Shown here: positions 45,836 through 55,240 of the stretch, piece by piece
How the letters are laid out: each line of letters opens with the position of its first letter
Numbering within the stretch: the stretch's first letter is position 1
Origin: UTCFX2 sp963788305
GTDB lineage: Bacteria > Chloroflexota > Anaerolineae > Anaerolineales > UBA4823
Assembly (NCBI GenBank): GCA_963788305.1
Contig: CAWBGK010000018.1
Location: 186,001 to 250,000, forward strand
DNA length: 64,000 nt
Reading direction: 5' to 3'
Notes under the pieces: model-generated
Databases searched by the model: none
What the model was told of the DNA's origin: nothing
Seen by the model: the letters and a program-made list of their open reading frames with translations, nothing else
Made by a program: the position numbers and the translations under genes

Positions 45836-47541
45836 GCCTAACCGATGATATTCCTGCGAAACTAATCCTGATCCAACCTGAAGGCCCAGAACAGGAATTT
45901 GAGCTTTCAAAGTCCAGCATAACCCTCGGCCGGGCGATGACCAATGACATCATCCTCGGCGATGCACGCGTCTCTCGTTCTCACGCTCGTATAGAGGTCG
46001 CGCCTTCAGGATACATGCTTTTCGACCTGGGATCCTCCAATGGGACCAGATTGAATGGGACGAGGATCGAGAAATCGGCATTGATGCCAGGTGACATGAT
46101 AAATATCGGGAATTCGAGCCTGCGCTTTGAGCAAGCTCGTCTGACGCCCGAAGTCGGGATGACTGTGATCGATTCCGATATGGATCTGGACCAGACGATG
46201 GGCCGCGAAGTCCTGCCGATGGCATTGAATGAAACTGGGGCGCCGCGCCTGGTCGTTTTCACAGACGAGCGCACCTGGGAGGTCCCGCTTGAAAATGTAG
46301 ATTATCTGAGTATCGGTCGCACGGATGAAAGTGACCTCGTCCTGCCGCAAACGAAAGTATCCCGCCACCACGCAGGGATCGCTCGAAAAGGCAATATATT
46401 TGTCCTTCAAGATAAAGGCAGCACCAACGGCACGTTCTCTGACGGGCAGCGGGTAGAGGAGATGATCCTCCAGGACGGCGATCTTTTCCGAATTGGAGCA
46501 GCCCAAATCATCTTTAAAAGCGGATTTTCAGAGGGTTCGCTTACCCTTGCGGATGAGTCGATCAAGAAATGGTCTTCCCGCAGGCCGGTGGTCTTCATCC
46601 CGGGGCTGATGGGGTCGGAGCTCTGGCTGGGGAGCGAGCGGGTCTGGCCGAATGTCAAATACCTTTTTCGAAATCCGGAGCTTTTTGCCTATTCGGAATC
46701 CACCGCCAACAAGCTCGAGCCGCGCGGCATTGTCGATGAGGTCGTCATTGTCCCGAACCTGATCAAACAGGATCAATACAACCGGCTGGGCGATTATATG
46801 GTCGAAGACCTGGGATACGAGCGGGGTGTGAATTTCTTTGAATTTGCCTATGACTGGCGCCAGGATGTGCGCTTGTCGGCAGCGAAGCTTGCGGAGCTGA
46901 TCGATAGCCTGGAGTTTGACCAGCCGGTGACCATCATCGCCCACAGCCTGGGCACTCTGGTGACCCGCTATTATGTCGCACGCCTGGGCGGGGAGAAAAA
47001 AGTGGAGCGTGTGATGTTGATGGGCGGACCTCATCGGGGTGTGCCTAAGGCGTTGATGGGACTGTTGGTCTCACCGAACGTGCTCCCATTCGGGTTGATG
47101 GGCGAGAGGCTGCGACAGGTCAGCCTGACTTTTCACACAAGCTACCAGATCCTGCCCACGTACGAGATGAAAGTGGATGCCACTGGCAGAAAAATTAACT
47201 TCCTCGAAAACGAGAGCTGGCTGGAAGAAAAATACCGTCCGTTATTACGTTCGGCGCGCGAATTTCGGAAAGAGTTGGGTACGCGCTTGAATATTCCCAC
47301 AATTTCGATATTTGGCTATGGATTGAAGACGATCACAGATCTCACGATGACCTGGGAGGGTGAAGGGCGTTTTCGAAACATAGCTTTCCATCAGGAACCT
47401 TCAGGCGACAGCTCAATCCCGGAGAGCAGCGCCGTGCTTGATGGATCGGAAATCCATCCGGTCCAGCAGTACCATGGTTCTCTGTTTGTGGACAATGATG
47501 TAAAAATGCGATTAAAACTGGAGCTGACCCGCAATCAATAA
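45832..47541 (+). CDS. FHA-FHA-LCAT-like alpha/beta hydrolase fusion
   Basis: The 569-residue protein has two canonical FHA domains: 29-98, LGRAMTND...SRSH...SNGTRLNG; and 158-228, IGRTDESD...SRHH...TNGTFSDG. They are followed by a hydrolase of the lecithin:cholesterol acyltransferase type (about 250-569). RPVVFIPGLMGSELW is the oxyanion region and Ser372 in IIAHSLGTL is the nucleophile. There is no signal peptide, so it should work in the cytoplasm or at the inner face. Its TTG start overlaps the kinase stop (TTGA) and is supported by AAGGA eight bases upstream. A lipid-acting enzyme recruited to phospho-threonine sites made by the adjacent kinase is the simplest reading; the substrate is unknown. 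Confidence 0.88.
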   Translation: MSLTDDIPAKLILIQPEGPEQEFELSKSSITLGRAMTNDIILGDARVSRSHARIEVAPSGYMLFDLGSSNGTRLNGTRIEKSALMPGDMINIGNSSLRFEQARLTPEVGMTVIDSDMDLDQTMGREVLPMALNETGAPRLVVFTDERTWEVPLENVDYLSIGRTDESDLVLPQTKVSRHHAGIARKGNIFVLQDKGSTNGTFSDGQRVEEMILQDGDLFRIGAAQIIFKSGFSEGSLTLADESIKKWSSRRPVVFIPGLMGSELWLGSERVWPNVKYLFRNPELFAYSESTANKLEPRGIVDEVVIVPNLIKQDQYNRLGDYMVEDLGYERGVNFFEFAYDWRQDVRLSAAKLAELIDSLEFDQPVTIIAHSLGTLVTRYYVARLGGEKKVERVMLMGGPHRGVPKALMGLLVSPNVLPFGLMGERLRQVSLTFHTSYQILPTYEMKVDATGRKINFLENESWLEEKYRPLLRSAREFRKELGTRLNIPTISIFGYGLKTITDLTMTWEGEGRFRNIAFHQEPSGDSSIPESSAVLDGSEIHPVQQYHGSLFVDNDVKMRLKLELTRNQ

Positions 47542-47658
47542 TCCACGACGGCAAATATCTTCCTTGTTAATTGCCGGTACCCGGTTGATAAGCAACTAAT
47601 TGTTGGAAGAAGTTTTTCACGACGATCAGAGCGTTGTATTCGCAGTTCGCGAGATACC

Positions 47659-47687
47659 TTGACGTAAGCCACGGGCTGACATACAAT
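47659..47687 (+). promoter_or_regulatory. Promoter of the DUF4332-mscL pair
   Basis: TTGACG (47659-47664) and TACAAT (47682-47687) are spaced by 17 bases. The leader to ATG 47736 contains CAGGAGG. No terminator is recognised between the LCAT-like gene and this promoter. Confidence 0.65.
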
Positions 47688-47735
47688 CCATATATCTGTC
47701 TCACAAGATATTAATATTTTGATCAGGAGGTTAGA

Positions 47736-48140
47736 ATGGCAAAACTGCTGGATATCGAAGGTGTGGGACCCGTGTATGCCGAAAAGCTCAAAGCAGCAGG
47801 GGTAGGTTCCACTGGCGCGCTGCTCAAAGCGGGCGCGACTCCGAAAGGCCGCAAAGACCTTGCGGAGAAATCCGGGATCAGCGATGCATTAATCCTCGAA
47901 TGGGTCAACCACGTTGACCTGTTTCGGATCAAAGGCGTGGCCGAGGAGTACTCCGACCTGCTTGAAGAAGCTGGAGTGGACACTGTCCCCGAGCTGGCTC
48001 AGCGCAAGCCCGAAAACTTGCTCCAGAAGATGATCGAAGTCAACGCCGAAAAGAAGCTCGTTCGCAGGCTGCCGGTGCTCTCTCAGGTCAAGGACTGGGT
48101 CGAGCAGGCGAAGAAGCTGCCTCGAATCCTTACTTATTGA
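47736..48140 (+). CDS. DUF4332-like helix-hairpin-helix protein
   Basis: The 134-residue protein contains two helix-hairpin-helix-like units: LLDIEGVGPVYAEKLKAAGV and VDLFRIKGVAEEYSDLLEEAGVD. This is the layout of DUF4332 proteins, which resemble DNA-binding HhH domains. It ends with a charged helical region. AGGAGG lies before the ATG. It is followed by mscL after nine bases, so the pair is probably co-transcribed. Biochemical role unknown. Confidence 0.8.
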   Translation: MAKLLDIEGVGPVYAEKLKAAGVGSTGALLKAGATPKGRKDLAEKSGISDALILEWVNHVDLFRIKGVAEEYSDLLEEAGVDTVPELAQRKPENLLQKMIEVNAEKKLVRRLPVLSQVKDWVEQAKKLPRILTY

Positions 48141-48149
48141 ATCGAGGTT

Positions 48150-48536
48150 ATGATGATCAAGGAATTCCAGAAATTTATTCTGCGCGGCAATGTAATCGAT
48201 CTGGCGGTCGCGGTCGTCATCGGCGCTGCATTTACCGCGATCGTAAATTCACTGGTGAACGACATCATCATGCCCCTGATTGGTGTTCTCCTGGGGGGTG
48301 TTGATTTCACGAGTCTTACGGTCACAGTTGGCTCGGCGGTGATCGCTTACGGCAATTTCCTGCAGGCGATTGTAAACTTCCTGCTCGTCGGGTTCGTTTT
48401 ATTCTTAGTTGTCAAAGCGATCAATAAAGTGCAGGATATGTCGGCCAAAAAGGAAGCGGCTGCTCCACCGCCACCTCCTCCTGAAGATATCACACTGCTG
48501 CGCGAAATCCGGGACCTGCTGAAGTTAGGTAGGTAA
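48150..48536 (+). CDS. mscL: Large-conductance mechanosensitive channel
   Basis: MscL opens a wide pore when membrane tension rises in hypo-osmotic shock. The N-terminal helix EFQKFILRGNVIDLAVAVV and first membrane helix GAAFTAIVNSLVNDIIMPLIG are diagnostic. The second helix (ANFLLVGFVLFLVVKAINK-like) and the C-terminal bundle DITLLREIRDLLK follow. A run of prolines precedes the C-terminal helix. 128 residues, normal. Two adjacent ATGs (48150, 48153) are possible starts. Confidence 0.95.
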   Translation: MMIKEFQKFILRGNVIDLAVAVVIGAAFTAIVNSLVNDIIMPLIGVLLGGVDFTSLTVTVGSAVIAYGNFLQAIVNFLLVGFVLFLVVKAINKVQDMSAKKEAAAPPPPPPEDITLLREIRDLLKLGR

Positions 48537-48548
48537 TCCAAATCATCG

Positions 48549-48585
48549 AGTGACCCTGAAGAGATTCTTCCTCAGGGTCACTTTT
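48549..48585 (+). terminator. Terminator after mscL
   Basis: The arms AGTGACCCTGA (48549-48559) and TCAGGGTCACT (48572-48582) pair perfectly and are followed by TTT, 12 bases after the mscL stop. Confidence 0.88.
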
Positions 48586-48799
48586 GCAACACAAAACCAC
48601 CGCCTGGTTCACCCGGTTTTATTAGCTCCAGGTTTCTAACCGGATAGGGGGAACATGGTATTGGCGCGTCCCAGCACCGGTCGCCTTCCAGGGCTACGTA
48701 AAGCACCCATCCAGAATCTATCAGGTTGCTCCGATCACACTCCCCATCCCAAATCCGATTATCTGCAACGCTGGCACAGGTCAGATTTTTCCAACCTGC
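48586..48799 (+). other. Unassigned stretch bounded by two terminators
   Basis: No gene is supported here. The open frame 48655-48912 lacks a ribosome site and recognisable content. The stretch contains CCGGTT/AACCGG pairing near its start (about 48619-48650) and ends in a terminator-like hairpin, so a small RNA of about 200 bases is conceivable. It matches no RNA family I know, and no promoter is clear. Confidence 0.3.
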
Positions 48800-48834
48800 A
48801 AACCCGAGAGGCTCAGAGAACCTTTCGGGTTTTC
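48800..48834 (+). terminator. Terminator-like hairpin after the unassigned stretch
   Basis: AAACCCGA-G-AGG pairs with CCT-T-TCGGGTTT (one G-T), with a nine-base loop and TTTTC after it. It could end a plus-strand RNA, or act on the minus strand only weakly. Confidence 0.65.
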
Positions 48835-48900
48835 TTGAGTGCAGGCGGATCGTCTGAGGAGATTTCGCGAGCAGCAGGTTTTATGTATGCAGACGCTCTT

Positions 48901-50653
48901 CTACTGCACTGAGAATTCCACGCTTGTGGCGTAGTAGTCGTTCAAATAGAGGTCCACGACGTAATCTCCTGGAACCCAGGGTCCGCTGGTGCTGTTCAGC
49001 CTGACATAATATTCCCCGGTGGCAAAATTGAAGTCTTCTTCATGGATCAGTTCATCATCCCCATCTCCATCAGCCAGCCGGTACCAGCGCGTGGTGACTT
49101 TGGTTTCAGCAGGTGCGTTCCCAAGCGTGAAGTGCAGGAAAAACTGTTGGGCTGTCCCATATACCGAAACACGCTTGCTTCCGGTGTCATCTGTAGCCAT
49201 ATAGGGGTCGATGACCTTGATGTCTGAGACCAGGAACTGCTCGGTCTCGACGATATCGCCGTTCAGCAAAGCCTCAACCCTGTAGCTGCCTTTCGTCCAT
49301 GGCTGGCCCTCGTTTCCCAGGCTGATCGAGAATAATCCTTCTTCAAAAGTGAAAACCTCCGGTTCGGAGATCACTTCATCTGGATCGAAACCGGGGACGT
49401 CTTCTGCAATCCAATTCGCTTCGACGGCTCGCTCCCTGCGGAGCCTCGACCAGCTCTGCCATCAGGTAGAAGGTATCATTGGGTGTGAAAATGTTCGTAA
49501 AACGCTCCCCATCCTCGTCAGACGCCAGGGCAACTCCTTCGAGTCTCGTTTCGCCCGCTGGTTGGGCAGCATCTTCGGCAGAAACGACAAAATCCAGCGC
49601 ACCTTGAAGCTCCTCATCCAGATAAAAATCCACGTGGTAGCTGCCCGGTGCCCAGCTTCCGCTCGTGCTCTCCAGGTTGTACCACCCTGAACCGCTGGTT
49701 GCTGTACCTTCGTAGCTGTCGATCTCAGTGTCTGGTTCCACGCCTTCAGCGTTGACAGCTGTCCAGACGACCCTGACCGGTACTCCCTCCTCAGGCGCGC
49801 CGACGACTTCAGCAATCAGGTAGAAGGTGTCCTGGGGCTTGAAGTCGGTCGTAGGGTTGGCGCCATTCTCGTCGGACGCAAGCTGAAGTTTTCCGACGGT
49901 TGCTGTTGATCCACCTTCGACCTGGAAATCGAGCGTCTGGATCAGCTGATCGCCGAGATAGACGTCGACCGTGTAGCTCCCTGCCGGCCATTCGGTTCGT
50001 TCGTTGCGGAAAAGGATCGAAAAAGGTCCATTTTCGAGCCGATCTTCTTGCTCTGCGATGACGCCTGCAGCCAGCTCGTCCGTCCCTGTGACCGCGCTCC
50101 AGACGGTCTTGATTGCGCTGCCTTGGGAGGCATTACCCAGCACGCCGGCCAACCGCCAGGGATCGTTATACCTGTACGCTTCTGACAGCAGCGTGCCGGC
50201 CTCATCGGCCGCCAGCCGCAGATCCTCGATCGCTGCCGGCGCAGTTTGCTCGACCTGGAATTCCAGGGTTTGCTGAAGCTCATCATTCATCGAAAGATCG
50301 ACTTTATATCGGCCCGGGGGCCAGAGCGGCAGGTTGTTTTCCAGCGAGAATGTGAATGCCCCGCTTCCGGTTTCGAGCGTCGCCTCATCGATTACGGTAT
50401 TCGCAGCGACATCCTGGGCTTCGACCGCGACCCAGCTTGCCTTCAGGGTTGTATCCTCCGGTGCGTTGGAAAGATCCCCCAGCAGATAAAACGTGTCTTC
50501 CTGTCCGAATGTGGTCGTTGGAGAAGAGCCGGCCTCATCTTTCGCGAGCCGGAGGTTTTCGATCTTCGCCGAGCTCAAAGAAAAGCTGCACGCCAGGGTG
50601 GCGCTTACCAGCGCAGCTGCCGCTATAAATATCAACCAGCCTCGATTTCTCAT
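48901..50653 (-). CDS. Lipoprotein with five Ig-like repeats, one frameshift
   Basis: The start at 50653 gives a lipoprotein signal LVSATLACS after AGGAGAG. Five related domains of about 115-125 residues follow. Each has a segment like LRLAKDEAGSSPTTTF or LQLASDENGANPTTDF, a core like DTFYLLGDLSNAP or DTFYLIAEVVGAP, and a close such as WPPGRYKVDLSM, WAPGSYHVDFYL or WVPGDYVVDLYL. They look like immunoglobulin-type beta sandwiches. A +1 shift near 49420 separates domains 1-4 from the rest. About 583 residues when repaired. It is probably a surface spacer or adhesin-like protein; no enzyme is visible. Confidence 0.75.
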
Positions 50654-50877
50654 ATCATCTCTCCTGATGTGGTAAAAAATCAACATTTCTAATAGTCTTG
50701 CCCTGGATCGAATGAAAACTTGAGATGGTAAAAAGTATATGGATAATTACGCTGAATTTTACCGTATTATTCCAATAAATGGACAGATATTCCCCCATAG
50801 TTATTTGCAAAATATCTATCTCCCAGTTCGATCTCCAGCGTTTCGAAACCATTCGGAGATAATCCACTTTCAGCGTG

Positions 50878-50883
50878 TATAAT
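50878..50883 (+). promoter_or_regulatory. -10 box of ychF
   Basis: A perfect TATAAT lies 35 bases before the ychF ATG. No -35 box is clear at the usual distance. The leader contains GGGAAGG ten bases before the ATG. Confidence 0.45.
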
Positions 50884-50918
50884 TTTATGGGTATTCAAAT
50901 CCAATGGGAAGGTGAATC

Positions 50919-52022
50919 ATGTCGCTCAGCATCGGCATCGTTGGTCTCCCAAACGTCGGGAAAAGCACGGTATTCAACGCGCTGACCGGCGCCCAGAACG
51001 CCGCAGTCGCAAATTACCCGTTCTGCACGATCCAACCAAACCGGGCGATCGTGCCGCTCCCTGACCCGCGGCTTGACCATCTGGCTGTGCTGGTGAAGGC
51101 TCCGCAGGCGATTCACGCATCCGTCGAGTTTGTCGATATCGCCGGATTGGTGAAGGGAGCCCACCAGGGCGAGGGACTTGGCAACCAGTTCCTCGGGCAT
51201 ATCCGCGATGCAGCCGCCCTGCTCCATGTGGTCCGCTGTTTTGACGATCCGAACGTCGTGCACGTCAGCGCCAGCCCGGATCCAGCCGAGGATATCGAAA
51301 CGCTGAATATTGAGCTGGCGCTTTCCGACCTGGAACAGGTCGAGCGCAAGCTGGATCGGCTAGAAAGTGGGGTCAAAGCCGACAAGAAGCTGCTCCCGCT
51401 CCAGGAAACCAGCTTGAAGCTGCGCGACCACCTCGCCGCCGGGCGATCTGCCGCCAGTTTTGCAGGGGGCGATGATGACCAGTTTATCGCGCTGAACCAT
51501 GAGCTGCGCCTGCTGACGGCCAAACCGCTGATTTACATCGCGAACGTCGACGAGAGCTGCCTGACTGAAAGCAAACCCTTACCTGGACGCCACCCGCAGG
51601 ATCGCAAGCAATGAACGGCGCCGACCTCGTCCCGCTTTGTGCAAAATTGGAAGCCGACCTGTCTGGATATGAACCCGCAGGAACGCAGCGAATACCTGTC
51701 CCTGGACGGGGTCGAAGAGGCCGCCCTGGATCAGGTCATCCGGAGGAGCTTCAAGCTGCTCGAACTGATCAGCTTCTTCACCTTCAACGAAAAAGAAGCC
51801 CGGGCCTGGAACGTTCGCCGGGGGACTTTGGCGCCGAAAGCTGCTGGAACGATCCACACCGACTTCGAGCAAGGTTTTATTCGGGCCGAGGTGATCCCCT
51901 TCGAGGTCTTCAAGAAATATGGTACTCACACGGCAGTGAAAGCCGCTGGAATGATGCGCCTGGAAGGCAAGGACTACCATGTCCAGGATGGTGATGTGAT
52001 TTATTTTCGGATCAATGCCTGA
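50919..52022 (+). CDS. ychF: Ribosome-associated P-loop ATPase YchF/Obg family, three frameshifts
   Basis: YchF (OLA1) is a universally conserved ATPase that binds ribosomes and affects stress responses. The N-terminus SIGIVGLPNVGKSTVFNALTG holds the G1 motif (GLPNVGKS). ANYPFCTIQPN (G2), DIAGLVKGAHQGEGLGN (G3) and the C-terminal TGS domain with FFTFNEKEARAW and GTIHTDFEQGFIRAEVI are all present. Three single-base insertions lie near 51572 (extra A), 51614 (extra C) and 51666 (extra T). Removing them gives ESNPYLDATRRIASNEGADL and ADLSGMNPQERSEY, and a protein of about 366 residues, exactly as expected. Confidence 0.93.
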
Positions 52023-52042
52023 CAATCAGAGGAGGAGGAACC

Positions 52043-52291
52043 TTGCTGATCCGGCCAATGACTGTTTTAGGAGTGATGGTTATCGCTATCGCAGTTTTCA
52101 GCTACCTGCTGCTTCCATTCTGGCACAGCTCGAAGCTGGGTTTTGGGGTACTCTTCATCTGCCTGGCTCTCGGCGGATTCGCAATATTGATAGACCTGCG
52201 CAGTTTATGGCGGGAACTCCAGCGAAGCAAACAGACGGACGCCAAAAATGAACCGGAAGACTCCTCAAAGAACGACAGGCTGGAAAGTTGA
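52043..52291 (+). CDS. Small two-TM membrane protein
   Basis: The 82-residue protein has two hydrophobic segments (VLGVMVIAIAVFSYLLL and GFGVLFICLALGGFAILI) and a charged, Lys/Asp/Glu-rich cytoplasmic tail. A TTG start is supported by GGAGGAGG just upstream; an ATG six codons later is the alternative. It lies 20 bases after ychF and may be co-transcribed. No family recognised. Confidence 0.6.
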   Translation: MLIRPMTVLGVMVIAIAVFSYLLLPFWHSSKLGFGVLFICLALGGFAILIDLRSLWRELQRSKQTDAKNEPEDSSKNDRLES

Positions 52292-52370
52292 ACCGCCTGA
52301 CCTGGAATTCCATCGTCAGTGGACTGGATGAAGTCTTCCGTTGGCTGAAAACCGGCCTTGCGGCGCAGGC

Positions 52371-55227
52371 ATGAGCGGCCGCCAGGGGAAGTTCCATATC
52401 TGGCGCTGGCTTGCCGGTCTGCTGATCCTTCTGCCGATTCAATCGCATACCCCTCTTCAGCAGCGTCCGGAGGCCGATTTCACTTCTTACCTTCCGGTTG
52501 TCGCAAACCTGGATCCAATCTGGCTGGACGTCCCGATCTGGACGGAAGCTGGCGGCTCTGCTTCGCCACAGGTAGGATTGTTCCGGCGCCGCTTTGCGCT
52601 TGATGAGCCGCTGATCCAGGCCGAGCTGCACCTGTTTGCCGATACGCGCTACGAAGCCTGGCTTGATGGCGCTGAGCTGGGCAGAGGTCCGGCGCGCTTC
52701 TCAAAAACCCTGCGTGAGTATGACTTGATCCCACTGGGGGATTTATCCTCCGGCGAGCACCTGATCGCGGTCCTGGTGCAGTGGGCGCCTAATGCCCGCC
52801 GGTCGGAATCGATCTCTCCGGGGCTGCTCGGCCATATCCAGGGCCAACGCGAAGGGAAAACGGTGATCGTGGAGCGGACATCGCCTGATTGGCGGAGTAT
52901 GGCTTCGGACGCCTGGAACCTCGGCTCGGCGCCCGTCCATTCCTGGGACCTGATCGGTCCGACCGAGCTGCTCGACTTTTCCAGGCTTCCAGGAGATTGG
53001 TTTCTGCCTGGTTTTTTGGATCAAAGCTGGCCGTATGCTGAAATTCAACAGGATTTTTCCCCCGATTCTCCGCAGGTCGATTACCAGCCGCGCTCGATCG
53101 AGCGCCTGGCGGAGTTCGAGATCCCCGTCGAGGTCCTGGATTCTGGAGATCTTTCGCCGGGCTTTCGGTTTCGGGGAGCTGACGGCGCCCTACGCGAACC
53201 CCACCGCCATCCAGATTGAGGCTCTCGAACCGGTCGATTTGATCATTGAGACGCTTTCGGACGTCCTGCAGGCCAGCAGCTCCCTGCTTGTCGACGGTCA
53301 GCCGGTCCTGCTTGCAGTCCCTCGGGGATCTCCGGCCGGATGTCGTTCGGGCGCTAAAATCGATCGACCCGGGCACACATCAGGTCACATTCGTTGATTT
53401 TTCACCTGCGGGAGCGGCGTTCAACCTCTCCAGCCTCGGGTTGAAACCGGCCAACCTGCCGTTCTCGCAGGGCGATCATGCCGGCCGGCGCCTGCTCCTG
53501 GCAGAGCCGGTCAGCCACCCCGGGCAGGTGACTGCGGTCGAAGGTCAGGATGGCTGGGATTTCACATTCACGGCGCCTCAGACCTATTTGCTGCTGGACC
53601 TGGGCCGCACGGTCCACGGCCGCCTCAGCGCCGAGGTCAGCGGACCGGTCGGGGCGGTGCTGGACATCGGCTGGGACGAGCGGCTGCACCCGCCTTCCGA
53701 ACAGGCCGCTCCCTTATCCAGGCTCGCTTCATCCGGAGTGGAACCAGGTCGATTCATGGGTGCTCGATGGGACGAAGAGGTCTTAACCACTCTCGACGCT
53801 CGCGCCGGCCGCTACGTCTTGATTGCCGCCTGGGGAGATGGTCCGCTCAAGATTGAGAATCTCCGAGTTTTATGAAGAGCGCTACCCGCTCGATCAGGTC
53901 GGATCGTTCCATTCTTCCGATCCTCTCCTGGATAAGATCTGGCAGGTTGGGATCGACAGTCTGCTCCCCAACATGACCGACGCCAGCACGGACACCCCCT
54001 GGCGGGAGCGGGGCGGGTGGTGGGGCGATGCATACACTTCCGACCGGATCGCCCAGGCTGCCTTCACAGACCGGGGGATGATGCGGCGCGGGCTGATATT
54101 CATGGCCGATGCGATGCGCAGAGATCCTTCCCCCGGGATGGTGCCGAACAACCGCGGCCTGCATATGCTCGATTACTCGATGCTCTGGGTCCAAAATTTG
54201 GCAATTTATGTCGAAACGATGGGCGACCAGGCGCTTGGCAAAGGAGATGTATCCATCCGTGCAGCAGTTCATGGCACACCTGTCCGGCTTCGAAAATCCG
54301 CAGACCGGCCTGCTGGATTTACCGGAGGCGGCCTGGGGTCTGACCGATTACCTGGACACATTGGCAGGTCCGAACCGCTTCGGCCAGTCCACCGCGTTGA
54401 ATGCCCTGTATTACCGGACGCTGCTCTCCGCCCAAATAATCAGCCTGACGCTCGGCGACCAGGCCTCTGCCGATGGTTGGGGTACCCGCGCTGCGGGTGT
54501 GAAGCAGGCTGCAAACGCGCTGCTGTACCTGCCGGCTGAAGGGCGATATCTGGGCAGAATTTATAATGGCGTTCCGCTTGCGCCGACCCTGCACGCCCAG
54601 GCCTGGGCGCTGGCTGCCGGGCTGGAGCCGGAAGGGGAGAGCAGCCGCGTGGCAGATGCGCTGCTCGAGCTGATCTCGGACGAGCTGTCATCGCCCAATG
54701 TTGGGGTTTACGGGATGAATTGGGTGCTGGAAGGGTTGGGGAACGCCGGTTATGTCGAGGAAGCTCTGGGCATCATCCGTTCCTATTATGGGATGATGCT
54801 GGACGCAGGCGCGACGACCTGGTGGGAGCATTTTCAAGCGCTGGAATACCCCAGCAGCAGCCTTTCCCACGGCTGGGGAGGCTCGCCGACCTGGTTCCTG
54901 AGCGAATACATGCTCGGTTTGCGTCAGAATTCTCCCGGCGTCTGGGAAGCGCGCCCTGCGCTGGAAGGCGCTGCTTTTGCAGAAGGAGCAATCCCGCTAA
55001 AGGGGGGGCCACTGAGCCTGCGTTGGGAACGGCCGGACTGTGCCACATTCCGGATTGAGATTTCGGCGCCCGCTGGCTCAACCGGCCAGATCCGGCTCCC
55101 CGAAGGTAAGGGTTACAAATCCCTCGATCTGGATGGCGCCCAATTTTGGGGTGGACCGGGCGAAATCCTGATCCCGCTGAGCGCTGGATTTCACCGGATC
55201 AGAGGGATGACCGACTGCAACCAATAG
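52371..55227 (+). CDS. Secreted GH78-like alpha-L-rhamnosidase family glycosidase, four frameshifts
   Basis: An N-terminal membrane/signal segment (WRWLAGLLILLPIQS) precedes beta-sandwich domains (RFALDEPLIQAELHLFADTR, AWLDGAELGRGPARF) like the rhamnosidase N-terminal region. The catalytic part is an (alpha/alpha)6 six-hairpin barrel with DTPWRERGGWWGDAYTSDR, the counterpart of the family's RERRGWLGDA motif. HFQALEYPSSSLSHGWGGSP, the usual second catalytic region, follows. Successive frames are joined by +1 shifts near 53180, 53325, 53865 and 54238. About 950 residues when repaired. It probably removes rhamnose from polysaccharides or glycosides outside the cell; exact linkage is unknown. Confidence 0.82.
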
Positions 55228-55240
55228 CTTCCGGCGTTCT

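Noticed and set aside
48655..48912. Open frame of 85 codons between mscL and the repeat lipoprotein
   Set aside because: No ribosome site, no recognisable content, and it crosses a strong terminator-like hairpin; treated as chance.
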